NCBI GenBank assembly: GCA_030149365.1 | Contig: JASBRP010000018.1 | Coordinates: 1-64,000, forward strand | Length of the DNA: 64,000 nucleotides | Reading direction: 5' to 3' | Source: Solimonas sp. | GTDB lineage: Bacteria > Pseudomonadota > Gammaproteobacteria > Nevskiales > Nevskiaceae | Shown here: positions 53,369 through 62,421 of the stretch, piece by piece | Position numbering within the stretch: position 1 is the first letter of the stretch | How the letters are laid out: the number at the start of each line of letters is the position of its first letter | Notes under the pieces: generated by a model | What the model was told of the DNA's origin: nothing | The model's database searches: none | What the model saw: the letters and a program-made list of their open reading frames with translations, nothing else | Program-made: the position numbers and the translations under genes

Positions 53369-55228
53369 TCAAGGCATAAGGACAGAACGGATTGGATCGT
53401 GGCCCACATCCAGACCGGGCAACACGGCCTGCAGTTCCACGATGGTGCCGCCATACTCGCCCTGCTTCCACTGGATGCGGCCGCGCAGCAGCTCGGTACG
53501 CGCGCACATGCTGCGCATGCCGATACCCGGACGGCTGCCCTCGAAGCCGCAGCCGGTGTCGGCAACCCGCATGCGCAGGCTGCCACCGTCCAGGCCGAAG
53601 TCCACGCGGATTTCGGATGCCTCTCCATGACGCAGGGCGTTGCTCACCGCCTCGCGCAGGATGCGCGCCAGGTGGAAGGCAAACAGCGAGGGCACTTCCG
53701 CCGCCTCCACGCCTGCAGGATAGGTCCAGCCCAGGCGGCAGCCCGCACGCTCGGTGCGCTGCTGCGCCTCGGCCTCCATCTCCGCCAGCATGCCGCGCAG
53801 GCTCACGGCGGCGCCAGGGTCGAAGATGACGACCTCGCGCAGGTCGGCCAGCGCGGAACGCGCCAGCTCGACGTTGGCCTCGCTCTCGCCGGAGTGGATC
53901 AGGGTCAGCAGCTTGCCGCCGAGGTCCTCGTGCAACTCCCGATGGATACGCTCGCGCTCCTCCAGCACTGCCTGCTGGCGCTCCAGCGCGCAGCGGTGTT
54001 CGAAACCCTGCTCCAGCGCACGGCGTGCTTCCGCCACGCGGGTTTCAAGACGCAGGTTGAGCTCCTCCACGTCGCGCCGCGCCACCAGGCTGCGATCGAG
54101 CACGCGCCAGCCCAGCACGGTGAGGAACAGGGGCATGGCGAAGTGCAGCAGGAAGACGCTGTGTGCATACCAGCTGGCGGAGCGCGTCACCGCCAGGCCC
54201 AGGTCATGCGTGGCCAGCAGCAACTGCAGCAGCAACCCGACGGACAGCAGCAGGGCATCGCCGCTGCGATGGCGCTGGCCGAAGGCGTAGGCCAGGCCGT
54301 AGACCAGGCTGAGCAGGCTCAGCAGGTTGAATACGGCACCCACATGGCGCAGGGTCCACCAGCCTCCCAGCAGGTTGCACAGGGTGCCAAGGGCCGCCAG
54401 GGTGAGCAATGCCGCCTCGATCCTGGGCCGGCGCATACCCAGGAAGCGGTGGATGAAGATGATCTGCAGCGCGCAGGCCCAGTCGATGCTGCTGTGGATC
54501 AGCGCCAGCCAGTAGCGCCCGGGCATCGGCAGGTCGCGCACCGACATGTTGGCGCCGAACACGCCCCAGCAGGCCGTCAGCAGGGCGAACCACAGGTACA
54601 GCGCCTGGTCGCGGTTGCGCAGGTACAGCGCGAAGCTGAACAGCGCGGTGACCAGGGTCAATACGGTCAGGCCAAGGCTGATGTCGCTCTGCAGCAGCCG
54701 GCGCCATTCGAACGCCGGGCGCAACTCCCGCATGGGGCCGGTCTCGGGTGGGTACAGCCCGACGAAGTGGGGATAGCCGCGCAGGTAGACGTGCACCCGA
54801 TTGTGTCCGTCGGGGGACAGCAGCGGCTGCGGCACGGCGAACAGCAGCGGCCGGTTGGCATTGAAGGACAACGGCTCTTCGAGGCGCCCACCGCTGCCGA
54901 CGAAGTCGCGGTTGACGTAGACGGCCAGGTTGATGGCGGCACGCAGGAAGTACAGCCCCCAGGGCTCGCCGGTATCCGCCGGCGCGTCGAAGCGGAAGCG
55001 GTACCAACCGCTGCTGCCCTCCTCCGCCCGGCCCGGCTCACGCCACTGATCCGGCAACTGCACCGGGCGCCAGCGCGGATCGGCGTCGTCCGGCAGCTGC
55101 GCGGAGGATTCCGGCAGGAACTCCCCGGAGAGCAGGCGCAGGGGCTCCGCCACCGCCGGACCGCCAGCCAGGTACAAGGCCAACGCCAGCAGCACCGCCA
55201 CCACCCGCCCTCGCCTGCCTGCCCCCAC
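53369..55228 (-). CDS. Sensor histidine kinase, 7TMR-DISM type (copy 1)
   Basis: A 619-residue kinase: signal peptide, a periplasmic beta domain (residues 30-165, 7TMR-DISM-like) and seven hydrophobic segments at about 183-375, then coiled coil and HisKA_3-like dimerisation with phospho-acceptor His433 in RELHEDLGG, and an HATPase with DTGCGFEGSRPGIGMRSM. No response regulator gene is adjacent. GTG 55228 with AAGGGG is the start. Homologous over its whole length to the next gene, with DADPRWRPVQLPD and RGYPHFVG conserved in both, so it arose by tandem duplication. Confidence 0.9.
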   Translation of the reverse strand: MGAGRRGRVVAVLLALALYLAGGPAVAEPLRLLSGEFLPESSAQLPDDADPRWRPVQLPDQWREPGRAEEGSSGWYRFRFDAPADTGEPWGLYFLRAAINLAVYVNRDFVGSGGRLEEPLSFNANRPLLFAVPQPLLSPDGHNRVHVYLRGYPHFVGLYPPETGPMRELRPAFEWRRLLQSDISLGLTVLTLVTALFSFALYLRNRDQALYLWFALLTACWGVFGANMSVRDLPMPGRYWLALIHSSIDWACALQIIFIHRFLGMRRPRIEAALLTLAALGTLCNLLGGWWTLRHVGAVFNLLSLLSLVYGLAYAFGQRHRSGDALLLSVGLLLQLLLATHDLGLAVTRSASWYAHSVFLLHFAMPLFLTVLGWRVLDRSLVARRDVEELNLRLETRVAEARRALEQGFEHRCALERQQAVLEERERIHRELHEDLGGKLLTLIHSGESEANVELARSALADLREVVIFDPGAAVSLRGMLAEMEAEAQQRTERAGCRLGWTYPAGVEAAEVPSLFAFHLARILREAVSNALRHGEASEIRVDFGLDGGSLRMRVADTGCGFEGSRPGIGMRSMCARTELLRGRIQWKQGEYGGTIVELQAVLPGLDVGHDPIRSVLMP

Positions 55229-55300
55229 CTTGTCCCCTTGCGCAGCGTCTCCAGCGGATTCTGCCGCCTGGGGCGGCCGCTTGCGAGCGCCGCTTGAGCT

Positions 55301-57127
55301 TCAGGCGACCGAGGGCAGCGGCACCCGCAGTTCCACGCAGGTGCCGCCGCCTTCGCCGGGCAGCCAGCGGACGCTGCCGTTGAGCTGCGCGGCGCGCTTG
55401 AGCATGCGGTTCATTCCGCCGCCGGGGCGGCTGTCGCCGCAACCGCGGCCATCGTCGCGCACCCAGGCGCAGAGCTCGTCGCCGGCCGCGGTCATCTCCA
55501 CCTCGACACGGCCGGGCTGGCCATGGCGCAGCGCGTTGCCGACTGCCTCGCGCAGGACACGCGCCAGGTGGAAGGCGAAGCCGGAGGGCACGTCCAGCGC
55601 ATCGGCCTCGGCGGGATAGCGCCAGTCGAGCCGGCAGCGGGCCTCCTCGGCGCGATGCCGCGCGTCGGTCTCCATCTCCGACAGGGCGCCCCGCAGGCTG
55701 ATGCTGTCCTCCGGGTTCAGGGACACCACCTCGCGCAGCTCGGCCAGCGCGGAGCGGGCCAACGCCACGTTCTGCTCGCTGCCGGCCGAATGCACCAGGG
55801 TCAGCAGCTTGGCGCCCAGATCGTCATGCAGGTCATGATGAATGCGCTCGCGCTCCTCCAGCCGTGCCTGTTGGCGCTCCAGGGCATAGCGTTGCTGGTA
55901 AGCGTGCTCCACCTCGGCACGCACCTGCGAGACGCGTCCCTCCAGGCGGCGGTTGAGCTGCTCCAGCTCGCGGCGCATGGCCAGGGAGCGGTCGATCAGG
56001 CGCCAGGCCATCGCGTACAGCAGCAGCGGCACCGCGAAGTGCCCCAACAGCAGCGGGTTCAGGTAACGCCCCTCGGCACCCGTCACCAGCGGCAGGACGT
56101 CGCTGAGCACCAGCCCGAGCTCCAGCGCCAGGCCGGCGCAGAGCAGGACCACGTCCGTGCGCGGGGCCAGGCGGCCGCGGCCCACCGCGAAGAAGACGCA
56201 GTAGGCGACGCTCGCCAGGCCCGGCAGGTGCAGCACGCCGCCGAGGTAGCGCAGCTCCCACCAGCCGCCAAGGAAGTTCACCAGCGTGGCGAGCACGGCC
56301 AGGCCCAGGGCCATCTGCTCCAGCCGTGGGCGACGCATGTCGAGGAAGCGGTGGACGAAGACCAGCTGCGCGGCGAAGGACCAGTCGATGGCGCTGTGCA
56401 CCAGCGCCAGCCACCAGCGTACGGGCAACGGCGGCTGGCTGAAGGCGGTATAGGCGCAGAACACCGACCAGAAGGCCGCGGTCAGGCCAAACCAGAGGTA
56501 CACCGGTTGATCCGGGTAGCGCCGCCAGAAGCTCAGGCCGAATCCGCAGGCGACCAGGCTCAGCATCATCAGGCCGAGGCCGGCATGGTTCTGCAGCAGG
56601 CGGCGCCGCTCGTAGCGAGGCTTCAGTTCTGCCAGCAGGCCCAGCTCGATCGGCGGCAGCCCGGTGAAATGCGGATAGCCGCGCAGGTAGACATGGACGA
56701 CGTTGCCCTGGGCGTGCAGCAGCGCTGCCGGCACCGTGAACAGCAAGGCGCGGTTGGCATGCAGCGCCATCGGATCATCGAAGCGGCCACCCGCACCCAG
56801 CAGGCTGCGATTGAAGTACACGGCCACGTTGAGGCTGGCGCGTTGCAGGTAGAGCGCCCGGGCCTGGCCATCGGGCCGCAGGTCATCAAGGCGGAAGCGG
56901 TACCAGCCGGCGCTGCCCTGGGCGAAGCGCTCCTCGCCACGCCAGACATCCGGCAGTTCCACCGGCCGCCAGCGTGGGTCGGCGTCGTCAGGCAGCGCCG
57001 TGGCCGGCTCCGGCAGGAACTCGCCGACGGACAGCCACTGCGAGGCAGCGGCCTGTGCCTGCGGGGCGGCCGCCAGCGCTGCCAGGAGCAGCAGGCACCA
57101 CCAGAGTCCTTGCCACCGCCCGGACAT
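55301..57127 (-). CDS. Sensor histidine kinase, 7TMR-DISM type (copy 2)
   Basis: A 608-residue paralogue of the previous gene with the same order: signal peptide, periplasmic domain with DADPRWRPVELPD, seven transmembrane segments, coiled coil, HDLHDDLGAKLL (catalytic His), HATPase with DDGRGCGDSRPGGGMNRM. The G1 box has DDG rather than DTG. Start ATG 57127 with GGAG upstream; the longer frame is not coding. Only 72 bp separate the two kinase genes, and a MATE gene starts 41 bp upstream, so the three could be co-transcribed. It may respond to cell-surface or redox stress; ligand unknown. Confidence 0.9.
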   Translation of the reverse strand: MSGRWQGLWWCLLLLAALAAAPQAQAAASQWLSVGEFLPEPATALPDDADPRWRPVELPDVWRGEERFAQGSAGWYRFRLDDLRPDGQARALYLQRASLNVAVYFNRSLLGAGGRFDDPMALHANRALLFTVPAALLHAQGNVVHVYLRGYPHFTGLPPIELGLLAELKPRYERRRLLQNHAGLGLMMLSLVACGFGLSFWRRYPDQPVYLWFGLTAAFWSVFCAYTAFSQPPLPVRWWLALVHSAIDWSFAAQLVFVHRFLDMRRPRLEQMALGLAVLATLVNFLGGWWELRYLGGVLHLPGLASVAYCVFFAVGRGRLAPRTDVVLLCAGLALELGLVLSDVLPLVTGAEGRYLNPLLLGHFAVPLLLYAMAWRLIDRSLAMRRELEQLNRRLEGRVSQVRAEVEHAYQQRYALERQQARLEERERIHHDLHDDLGAKLLTLVHSAGSEQNVALARSALAELREVVSLNPEDSISLRGALSEMETDARHRAEEARCRLDWRYPAEADALDVPSGFAFHLARVLREAVGNALRHGQPGRVEVEMTAAGDELCAWVRDDGRGCGDSRPGGGMNRMLKRAAQLNGSVRWLPGEGGGTCVELRVPLPSVA

Positions 57128-57168
57128 CCCGAACACTCCGCCCCCGGCGCGCGCAGCGCCCGCCTGTC

Positions 57169-58533
57169 TCAGGCCGATTGTGCCTTGTGACGGAAGCGTG
57201 CGGCGAGCCCCACCGCGGCGACCGCCAGGCCGACCGTCAGACCCCACCAGACGCCATCCGGCCCCAGGGGGGTATGGAAGGCCAGCCACCAGCTCACCGG
57301 GAAGCCCACGGCCCAGTAGGCGACCACGGTGATCAGCATCGGCAGCCGCGTGTCCTTGATGCCGCGCAGGGCGCCGTTGGCGGTGACCTGCACGGCGTCG
57401 AAGAACTGGAAGGCCGCGGCCAGCCACAGGAATTTCACGGCCAGGGCGCCGATCTCGGGGTCGGCGGTGTAGAGCCGCACGATCAGGCTGGCCAGCAGTA
57501 GCATGATCAGAGCATTGGAGGCCGCATTGATCAGGCCCAGCTGCATGCCGACGCGGCCGCGGAAGCGCACCTCTGCGGCTCCCAGGCCCGCACCCACGGC
57601 CTGCCCCACGCGCACGGTGGCGGCCAGGCCGATGCCCAGCGGGATCATGAACATCAGCGCGGCGAAGTTGATCGCCACCTGGTAGGCCGCCACGGTGGAC
57701 TCGCCGAACAGCGACATCTGCATGGCCGCCATCACGAACAGGCCGGCCTCGGCCGCCAGGATCAGGCCGATCGGCAGGCCCAGGCGCAGCACCTCGGCGG
57801 AGTCGGCCGCCGGCCGGATCAGCGTGCCCTCGAACAGCCGCACCGGCCGCAGCGCCGGGCGCAGGCGGTACTGCAAGGCCAGGGTGGCCGCCATCGCCAG
57901 GGCGGCGATCGACGTGGCCCAGCCGCAGCCCGGCGCGCCCAGCGCCGGCAGGCCCCAGTGACCGAACAGCAGGCCCCAGGCCAGCAGGCCATTGACCACC
58001 AGGCCGACCACGCCGGCCAGCAGGATCGGCCGTGGCTGGCCCAGGCCCTCGGCGGTGTAGCGCAGCACGAACCAGCCGCTGAAGCCGAAAGCACTCCAGG
58101 ACAGCGCGTGCAGGAACTCGACGGCGGTGCGCACGGTTTCCGGCGGCAGCCCCAGCCGCCCGATCAGCGGGGCGGCAGTCACGCGCAGCAGCAGCCACCA
58201 CAGTGCCGCCACCGCCAGGCCCAGGGGCAGCAGCTCGCGCAGGAAGACACCCGTGTCGGCCGCGGGACGGCCCGCGCCGGTGCGCTGGGCGACGATCGGC
58301 GAGCAGGCCATCAGCACGCCGTGGAAGAAGATGAAGAACAGCACGGCGTAGTTGGAGCCCACCGCGACCGCGGCCAGGGCCTGCGCTCCCAGCTGGCCGG
58401 CCAGGATCGTGTCCACCGTGCCCATGCCCACGGCGGCGATCTGGGCCGCCATCAGCGGCAGGGCCAGCTTCAGGTTGGCGCCGGCTTCGCGGCGGAACGA
58501 CGCGCCGGGCGGCAGGGAGGACGAATCGGTCAC
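57169..58533 (-). CDS. MATE family efflux transporter
   Basis: A 454-residue, 12-helix multidrug/toxin extrusion transporter of the NorM type. Two homologous halves begin with LALPLMAAQIAAVGMGTVDTILAG and LRLGLPIGLILAAEAGLF, and conserved QRTGAGRPAADTG and RVGQAVGAGLGAAEV blocks mark the N- and C-lobes. Na+ or H+ antiporter; substrate unknown. GTG 58533 is the start (VTDSSSLP). Upstream of two sensor kinase genes, 41 bp away, which suggests they may detect a related stress. Divergent from cutA. Confidence 0.93.
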   Translation of the reverse strand: MTDSSSLPPGASFRREAGANLKLALPLMAAQIAAVGMGTVDTILAGQLGAQALAAVAVGSNYAVLFFIFFHGVLMACSPIVAQRTGAGRPAADTGVFLRELLPLGLAVAALWWLLLRVTAAPLIGRLGLPPETVRTAVEFLHALSWSAFGFSGWFVLRYTAEGLGQPRPILLAGVVGLVVNGLLAWGLLFGHWGLPALGAPGCGWATSIAALAMAATLALQYRLRPALRPVRLFEGTLIRPAADSAEVLRLGLPIGLILAAEAGLFVMAAMQMSLFGESTVAAYQVAINFAALMFMIPLGIGLAATVRVGQAVGAGLGAAEVRFRGRVGMQLGLINAASNALIMLLLASLIVRLYTADPEIGALAVKFLWLAAAFQFFDAVQVTANGALRGIKDTRLPMLITVVAYWAVGFPVSWWLAFHTPLGPDGVWWGLTVGLAVAAVGLAARFRHKAQSA

Positions 58534-58617
58534 GAACGGATCACGGGTGCTGCGAGGGGCGCGAAGTGTACTGCATGCACGCAGCGCGGCCGCCGCGCAG
58601 GCACAATGGCGGCCCAC

Positions 58618-58935
58618 ATGACCGCTCCCATGCAGATCATCTTCGTCACCTGCCCGGCCGACCGCGCCGAAGGGCTGGCGCGGGCGCTGGTGGAAGCCCG
58701 CGTGGCCGCCTGCGTCAACGTCCTGCCGCGGGTCGTCTCGGTGTACCGCTGGCAGGATGCGGTGCAGCGCGACGAGGAAGCCCTGCTGCTGATCAAGGCG
58801 CCGGCAGAAGGCTTCGAGGCCCTGCGCCAGGCGGTGCTGGCGCAGCACCCCTACGAACTTCCCGAGATCGTCGCGGTCAACCCCGACGTCGTCCATCCAC
58901 CGTATCTCGACTGGATTCTCGCTTCATGCCGCTGA
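58618..58935 (+). CDS. cutA: Divalent-cation tolerance protein CutA
   Basis: A 105-residue CutA1 trimeric ferredoxin-like protein with IIFVTCPADRAEGLARALVE, CVNVLPRVVSVYRWQDAVQRDEE and PYELPEIVAVNPD. It is linked to copper and divalent-metal tolerance, though its true role is open. Start 58618 (MTAPMQII) is one choice; ATG 58606 and 58630 are others. It overlaps the dsbD-like gene by 10 bp, the usual cutA-dsbD pairing in gammaproteobacteria. Confidence 0.93.
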   Translation: MTAPMQIIFVTCPADRAEGLARALVEARVAACVNVLPRVVSVYRWQDAVQRDEEALLLIKAPAEGFEALRQAVLAQHPYELPEIVAVNPDVVHPPYLDWILASCR

Positions 58936-59387
58936 TCCGCACGCTGCTGCTGGCCCTGGCCTGCAGCCTTGCCACGGGCGCCATCGCCCGCCCGCTGTTC
59001 TCGCCTCAGCCGACCGAGGAAGGCCTACTGCCGGTGGAAGAGGCCTTCCAGCTGCTGCCGGCACGCCGGCAGGCGCAGGCGCTGAAGCTGGAGTGGAACA
59101 TCGCCCCCGGTTATTACCTCTACCGCGGCCAGCTGGCGTTCGAGGTGCTGACGCCACAGGGCTTCCGCCTGGCGCCTCCCCGGCTGCCCAAGGGCGAAAC
59201 CATCCAGGATCCGGAGTTCGGCAAGGTCGAGGTCTACCGCGGCATCGTCGCCGCCGAGTTCGACCTGCCGCCGGGCATGAAGGGCCCGCTGAAGCTGCGC
59301 GTGCACTACCAGGGCTGCGCCGACCTCGGCATCTGCTATCCCCCTCAGCAGCAACAACTGGCGGTGCCCGCGGCGGTGCGCTCATGA
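58926..59387 (+). CDS. Stand-alone DsbD alpha-domain protein
   Basis: A 153-residue exported protein with signal peptide (cleavage near ARP, residue 22). It matches only the periplasmic N-terminal domain of thiol:disulfide interchange protein DsbD: WNIAPGYYLYRGQL, then QGCADLGICYPP with the redox Cys pair at 131 and 137. The beta (membrane) and gamma (thioredoxin) domains of DsbD are missing and a TlpA-type gene follows, overlapping by 4 bp. It probably exchanges electrons with that protein. Lacking a membrane electron channel here, its reductant is unclear. Confidence 0.88.
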   Translation: MPLIRTLLLALACSLATGAIARPLFSPQPTEEGLLPVEEAFQLLPARRQAQALKLEWNIAPGYYLYRGQLAFEVLTPQGFRLAPPRLPKGETIQDPEFGKVEVYRGIVAAEFDLPPGMKGPLKLRVHYQGCADLGICYPPQQQQLAVPAAVRS

Positions 59388-59908
59388 CGCGCCGCGGCTG
59401 GCTGACCGCGGGCTTCGTCGTCGCCGGCGTGGCGGCGATGTCGGCGGGCTTCCTGGCCTCCAGCTGGTGGCTGGGCGGCAGCCGCATGCAGGGCGAGCCG
59501 GCGCCCGCGATAACGCTGACCGATCTCAACGGGCAGACGCGCACGCTGGCCGAGTGGCAGGGCAAGCTGCTACTGGTGAACTTCTGGGCCACCTGGTGCG
59601 CTCCCTGCGTCGACGAGATCCCGCTGCTGGTGGAGGCGCAGGCGCGCTACGGCGCCAAGGGCCTGCAGGTGGTGGGGCCGGCTTTCGACGAGCCGGAGCC
59701 GGCCAAGGCCATGGCGCAACGCCTGCGCATCAACTACCCCATCTCGGCCGACCTGGCGCAGGCTGACGCCGCCGCGCGTGCATTGGGGAATCACAACGGC
59801 ATGCTGCCCTATACCGTGTTGATTTCACGGGACGGACGCATCCTGAAGACGGTTCTGGGCAGCCTCACACGCGAGCAAATCGATACACTTGTGCAGGAAC
59901 ACTTGTAA
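59384..59908 (+). CDS. TlpA-like membrane-anchored thioredoxin
   Basis: A 174-residue protein: one N-terminal membrane anchor or signal (residues 6-28) and a TlpA/ResA thioredoxin domain with WCAPC at Cys72 and Cys75, FWATWCAPCVDEIP, and cis-Pro loop MLPYTVLIS. It would reduce periplasmic disulfides, e.g. for cytochrome c biogenesis. Coupled to the DsbD-alpha gene by ATGA overlap, so the pair may act as donor and acceptor. AroQ follows after 120 bp. Confidence 0.9.
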   Translation: MTRRGWLTAGFVVAGVAAMSAGFLASSWWLGGSRMQGEPAPAITLTDLNGQTRTLAEWQGKLLLVNFWATWCAPCVDEIPLLVEAQARYGAKGLQVVGPAFDEPEPAKAMAQRLRINYPISADLAQADAAARALGNHNGMLPYTVLISRDGRILKTVLGSLTREQIDTLVQEHL

Positions 59909-59969
59909 GCTGGATCGCACAAGCATCTCCCCCTGAACGTACGGTATCTTGCACCGAATTGCAGCGAAC

Positions 59970-59999
59970 TTGCCTTTTCGCCATTCCTGACGGCAGAAT
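59970..59999 (+). promoter_or_regulatory. Possible sigma70 promoter of aroQ-accBC
   Basis: TTGCCT (59970-59975) and CAGAAT (59994-59999) with 18 bp between, about 29 bases before the TTG start of aroQ. Moderate match. Confidence 0.35.
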
Positions 60000-60028
60000 C
60001 CGGCCACTTCGCACCGGAAAACGCCTGC

Positions 60029-60472
60029 TTGAGCCACCTGCTCCTCATCAACGGCCCCAATCTGAACCTGCTCGGCGCCCGCGAGCCCGGCATCTACGGC
60101 TCGGCGACGCTGGCCGACATCGAGAAGGGGCTGGCTGAGGAAGCCCAGCAGCTGGGCCACCGGCTCTCGGCCTTCCAGAGCAACCAGGAAGGCCAGATCG
60201 TGGAGCGTGTCCACCAGGCCCGTGCCGAGGCCGTGGACTTCATCCTGATCAATCCCGCTGCCTTCACCCACACCAGCATCGCCATCCGCGACGCGCTGCT
60301 CGGGGTGGCGATCCCCTTCATCGAGGTGCACCTGTCCAACGTGCACGCTCGTGAACAGTTCCGGCATCACTCGTATTTTTCCGACATCGCCGTCGGCCAG
60401 ATCGTGGGCCTGGGCCCGCTGGGCTATCGACTCGCCCTGCAGGCTGCCCACGAACGACTTTCCAAGCGCTGA
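60029..60472 (+). CDS. aroQ: 3-dehydroquinate dehydratase type II
   Basis: A 147-residue type II dehydroquinase of the shikimate pathway (3-dehydroquinate to 3-dehydroshikimate). The signature [17 protein letters not shown] holds the catalytic Tyr, with [16 protein letters not shown] and [20 protein letters not shown] after it. TTG 60029 is the start, with GGAA 9-12 bases upstream. First in the usual aroQ-accB-accC order seen in many gammaproteobacteria. Confidence 0.95.
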   Translation: MSHLLLINGPNLNLLGAREPGIYGSATLADIEKGLAEEAQQLGHRLSAFQSNQEGQIVERVHQARAEAVDFILINPAAFTHTSIAIRDALLGVAIPFIEVHLSNVHAREQFRHHSYFSDIAVGQIVGLGPLGYRLALQAAHERLSKR

Positions 60473-60509
60473 CACCAACAGACAAAAGCTCCCCGGGAGG
60501 GACATTCAA

Positions 60510-60983
60510 ATGGATTTGCGCAAGATCAAGACCCTGATCGACCTCGTCGAGCAGTCCGGTATCTCCGAACTGGAGGTCAAGGAGGGCGAGGAATCGGTCC
60601 GCATCAGCCGCAACACCGGCCCGGTGACGCAGTACCTGACCGCGCCGGCGATGGCTCCTGCCGCCCTGCCCGCTCCGGTTGCCGCTGCACCCGCTGCCGC
60701 CGCGCCTGCTGCCGCGGCTCCGGCCGCTGCACCGCGCGCCACCGACAACCGCCACATCGTCAAGGCGCCGATGGTCGGCACCTTCTACCGCTCGCCTTCG
60801 CCGGGCGCCAAGTCCTTCGTCGAGGTCGGCCAGACCGTGAAGGCCGGCCAGGTGCTGTGCATCATCGAAGCCATGAAGATGCTCAACCAGATCGAGTCCG
60901 ACAAGGCCGGCGTGGTGGTGGAGATCCTGGCGGACAACGAGAAGCCGGTGGAATTCGACCAGCCGCTGTTCGCGATTGAGTAA
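60510..60983 (+). CDS. accB: Biotin carboxyl carrier protein of acetyl-CoA carboxylase
   Basis: A 157-residue BCCP. N-terminal [20 protein letters not shown] is typical, an Ala/Pro linker spans about 48-75, and the biotinyl domain has EAMKMLN with biotin Lys123. Carries CO2 in the first step of fatty acid synthesis. GGGAGGG sits 8 bases before ATG 60510. Directly between aroQ and accC. Confidence 0.97.
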   Translation: MDLRKIKTLIDLVEQSGISELEVKEGEESVRISRNTGPVTQYLTAPAMAPAALPAPVAAAPAAAAPAAAAPAAAPRATDNRHIVKAPMVGTFYRSPSPGAKSFVEVGQTVKAGQVLCIIEAMKMLNQIESDKAGVVVEILADNEKPVEFDQPLFAIE

Positions 60984-60995
60984 GCGGCTCCGGCC

Positions 60996-62354
60996 ATGAA
61001 AGAGATCAAGAAAATCCTCATCGCCAACCGCGGTGAGATTGCGCTGCGCATCCTGCGCTGCTGCCGCGAGATGGGCATCAAGACGGTGGCGGTGTATTCC
61101 ACCGCCGACCGCGAGCTCAAGCACGTGGCGCTGGCCGACGAGGCCGTGTGCATCGGCCCCGCGCCGGCGACCAAGTCCTACCTGAACATGCCGGCGCTGA
61201 TCGCCGCGGCCGAGATCACCCAGGCCGACGCGATCCACCCGGGCTACGGCTTCCTCTCCGAGAACGCCGACTTCGCCGAATCGGTGGAGAAGTCCGGCTT
61301 CATCTTCATCGGCCCGCGTCCGGAAACCATCCGCATGATGGGCTCCAAGACCAACGCCAAGGCGGAGATGATCGCTGCCGGCGTGCCCTGCGTGCCCGGA
61401 TCCGACGGCATCCTGCCGGAGGACGAGGCCGAGTGCCTGGCCATCGCCGAGCGCGTCGGCTACCCGGTGCTGATCAAGGCGGTTTCCGGTGGCGGTGGCC
61501 GCGGCATGCACGTGGTGCGCAAGGCCGAGGAACTGATCGTCAAGATCCAGATGGCCCGCACCGAAGCGCTGAACGCCTTCAAGGACGCTTCGGTGTTCAT
61601 GGAGAAGTACCTGGAGGCTCCGCGCCACGTGGAGTTCCAGGTGCTGTCCGACGGCCAGGGCAATGCCATCCACCTGGGTGAGCGCGACTGCTCGATGCAG
61701 CGCCGCAACCAGAAGGTGGTGGAGGAATCCCCCGCTCCCGGCATCACGCAGAAGCAGCGCGACGAAATCGGCCAGCTCTGCGCCGACGCCTGCGTGCGCA
61801 TCGGTTACCGCGGCGCCGGCACCTTCGAGTTCCTCTACGAGAACGGCCAGTTCTACTTCATCGAGATGAACACGCGCATCCAGGTGGAACACCCGGTGAC
61901 CGAACTGGTCAGCGGCGTGGACCTGATCCGCGAGATGATCAAGATCGCCGCGGGCCGTCCGTTGAAGAAGCAGCAGAAGCACGTGCGCCTGCGCGGCCAC
62001 GCGATCGAATGCCGCATCAACGCCGAGAACCCGCGCACCTTCATCCCCTCGCCCGGCGAGATCAAGAAGTACCATGCTCCCGGCGGCCCCGGCGTGCGCC
62101 TGGATTCGCACATCTACAACGGTTACAAGGTCCCGCCCAACTACGACTCCATGATCGGCAAGCTGATCACCTGGGGTCCGGACCGCAAGTCCGCCATCGC
62201 GCGCATGCGCCAGGCGCTGGCGGAGATGATCATCGAGGGTATCCAGACCAACATCCCGCTGCAGAGCCGCATCATGCGCGACGGGGTGTTCCGCGAGGGC
62301 GAGCACAACATCCATTACCTGGAAGACATGCTGGCCCAGTGGCAGACGGAGTGA
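60996..62354 (+). CDS. accC: Biotin carboxylase subunit of acetyl-CoA carboxylase
   Basis: A 452-residue ATP-grasp biotin carboxylase, ATP and bicarbonate dependent, acting on biotin of Acc[17 protein letters not shown] at the start, the Gly-rich loop [11 protein letters not shown], catalytic [14 protein letters not shown] and the C-terminal [11 protein letters not shown] are all standard. 12 bp after accB. Full length. Confidence 0.97.
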   Translation: MKEIKKILIANRGEIALRILRCCREMGIKTVAVYSTADRELKHVALADEAVCIGPAPATKSYLNMPALIAAAEITQADAIHPGYGFLSENADFAESVEKSGFIFIGPRPETIRMMGSKTNAKAEMIAAGVPCVPGSDGILPEDEAECLAIAERVGYPVLIKAVSGGGGRGMHVVRKAEELIVKIQMARTEALNAFKDASVFMEKYLEAPRHVEFQVLSDGQGNAIHLGERDCSMQRRNQKVVEESPAPGITQKQRDEIGQLCADACVRIGYRGAGTFEFLYENGQFYFIEMNTRIQVEHPVTELVSGVDLIREMIKIAAGRPLKKQQKHVRLRGHAIECRINAENPRTFIPSPGEIKKYHAPGGPGVRLDSHIYNGYKVPPNYDSMIGKLITWGPDRKSAIARMRQALAEMIIEGIQTNIPLQSRIMRDGVFREGEHNIHYLEDMLAQWQTE

Positions 62355-62367
62355 TCCCTCCGCGTCA

Positions 62368-62401
62368 AACAGAAGAGCCCGCGCAAGCGGGCTTTTCTGT
62401 T
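62368..62401. terminator. Bidirectional terminator after accC
   Basis: AGCCCGC-GCAA-GCGGGCT with outer AACAGAA/TTCTGTT pairing and T-runs on both sides. It lies 13 bases after the accC stop and also after the leftward gene at 62422. Confidence 0.85.
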
Positions 62402-62421
62402 GAAGGCGAACGGCAACCGCT

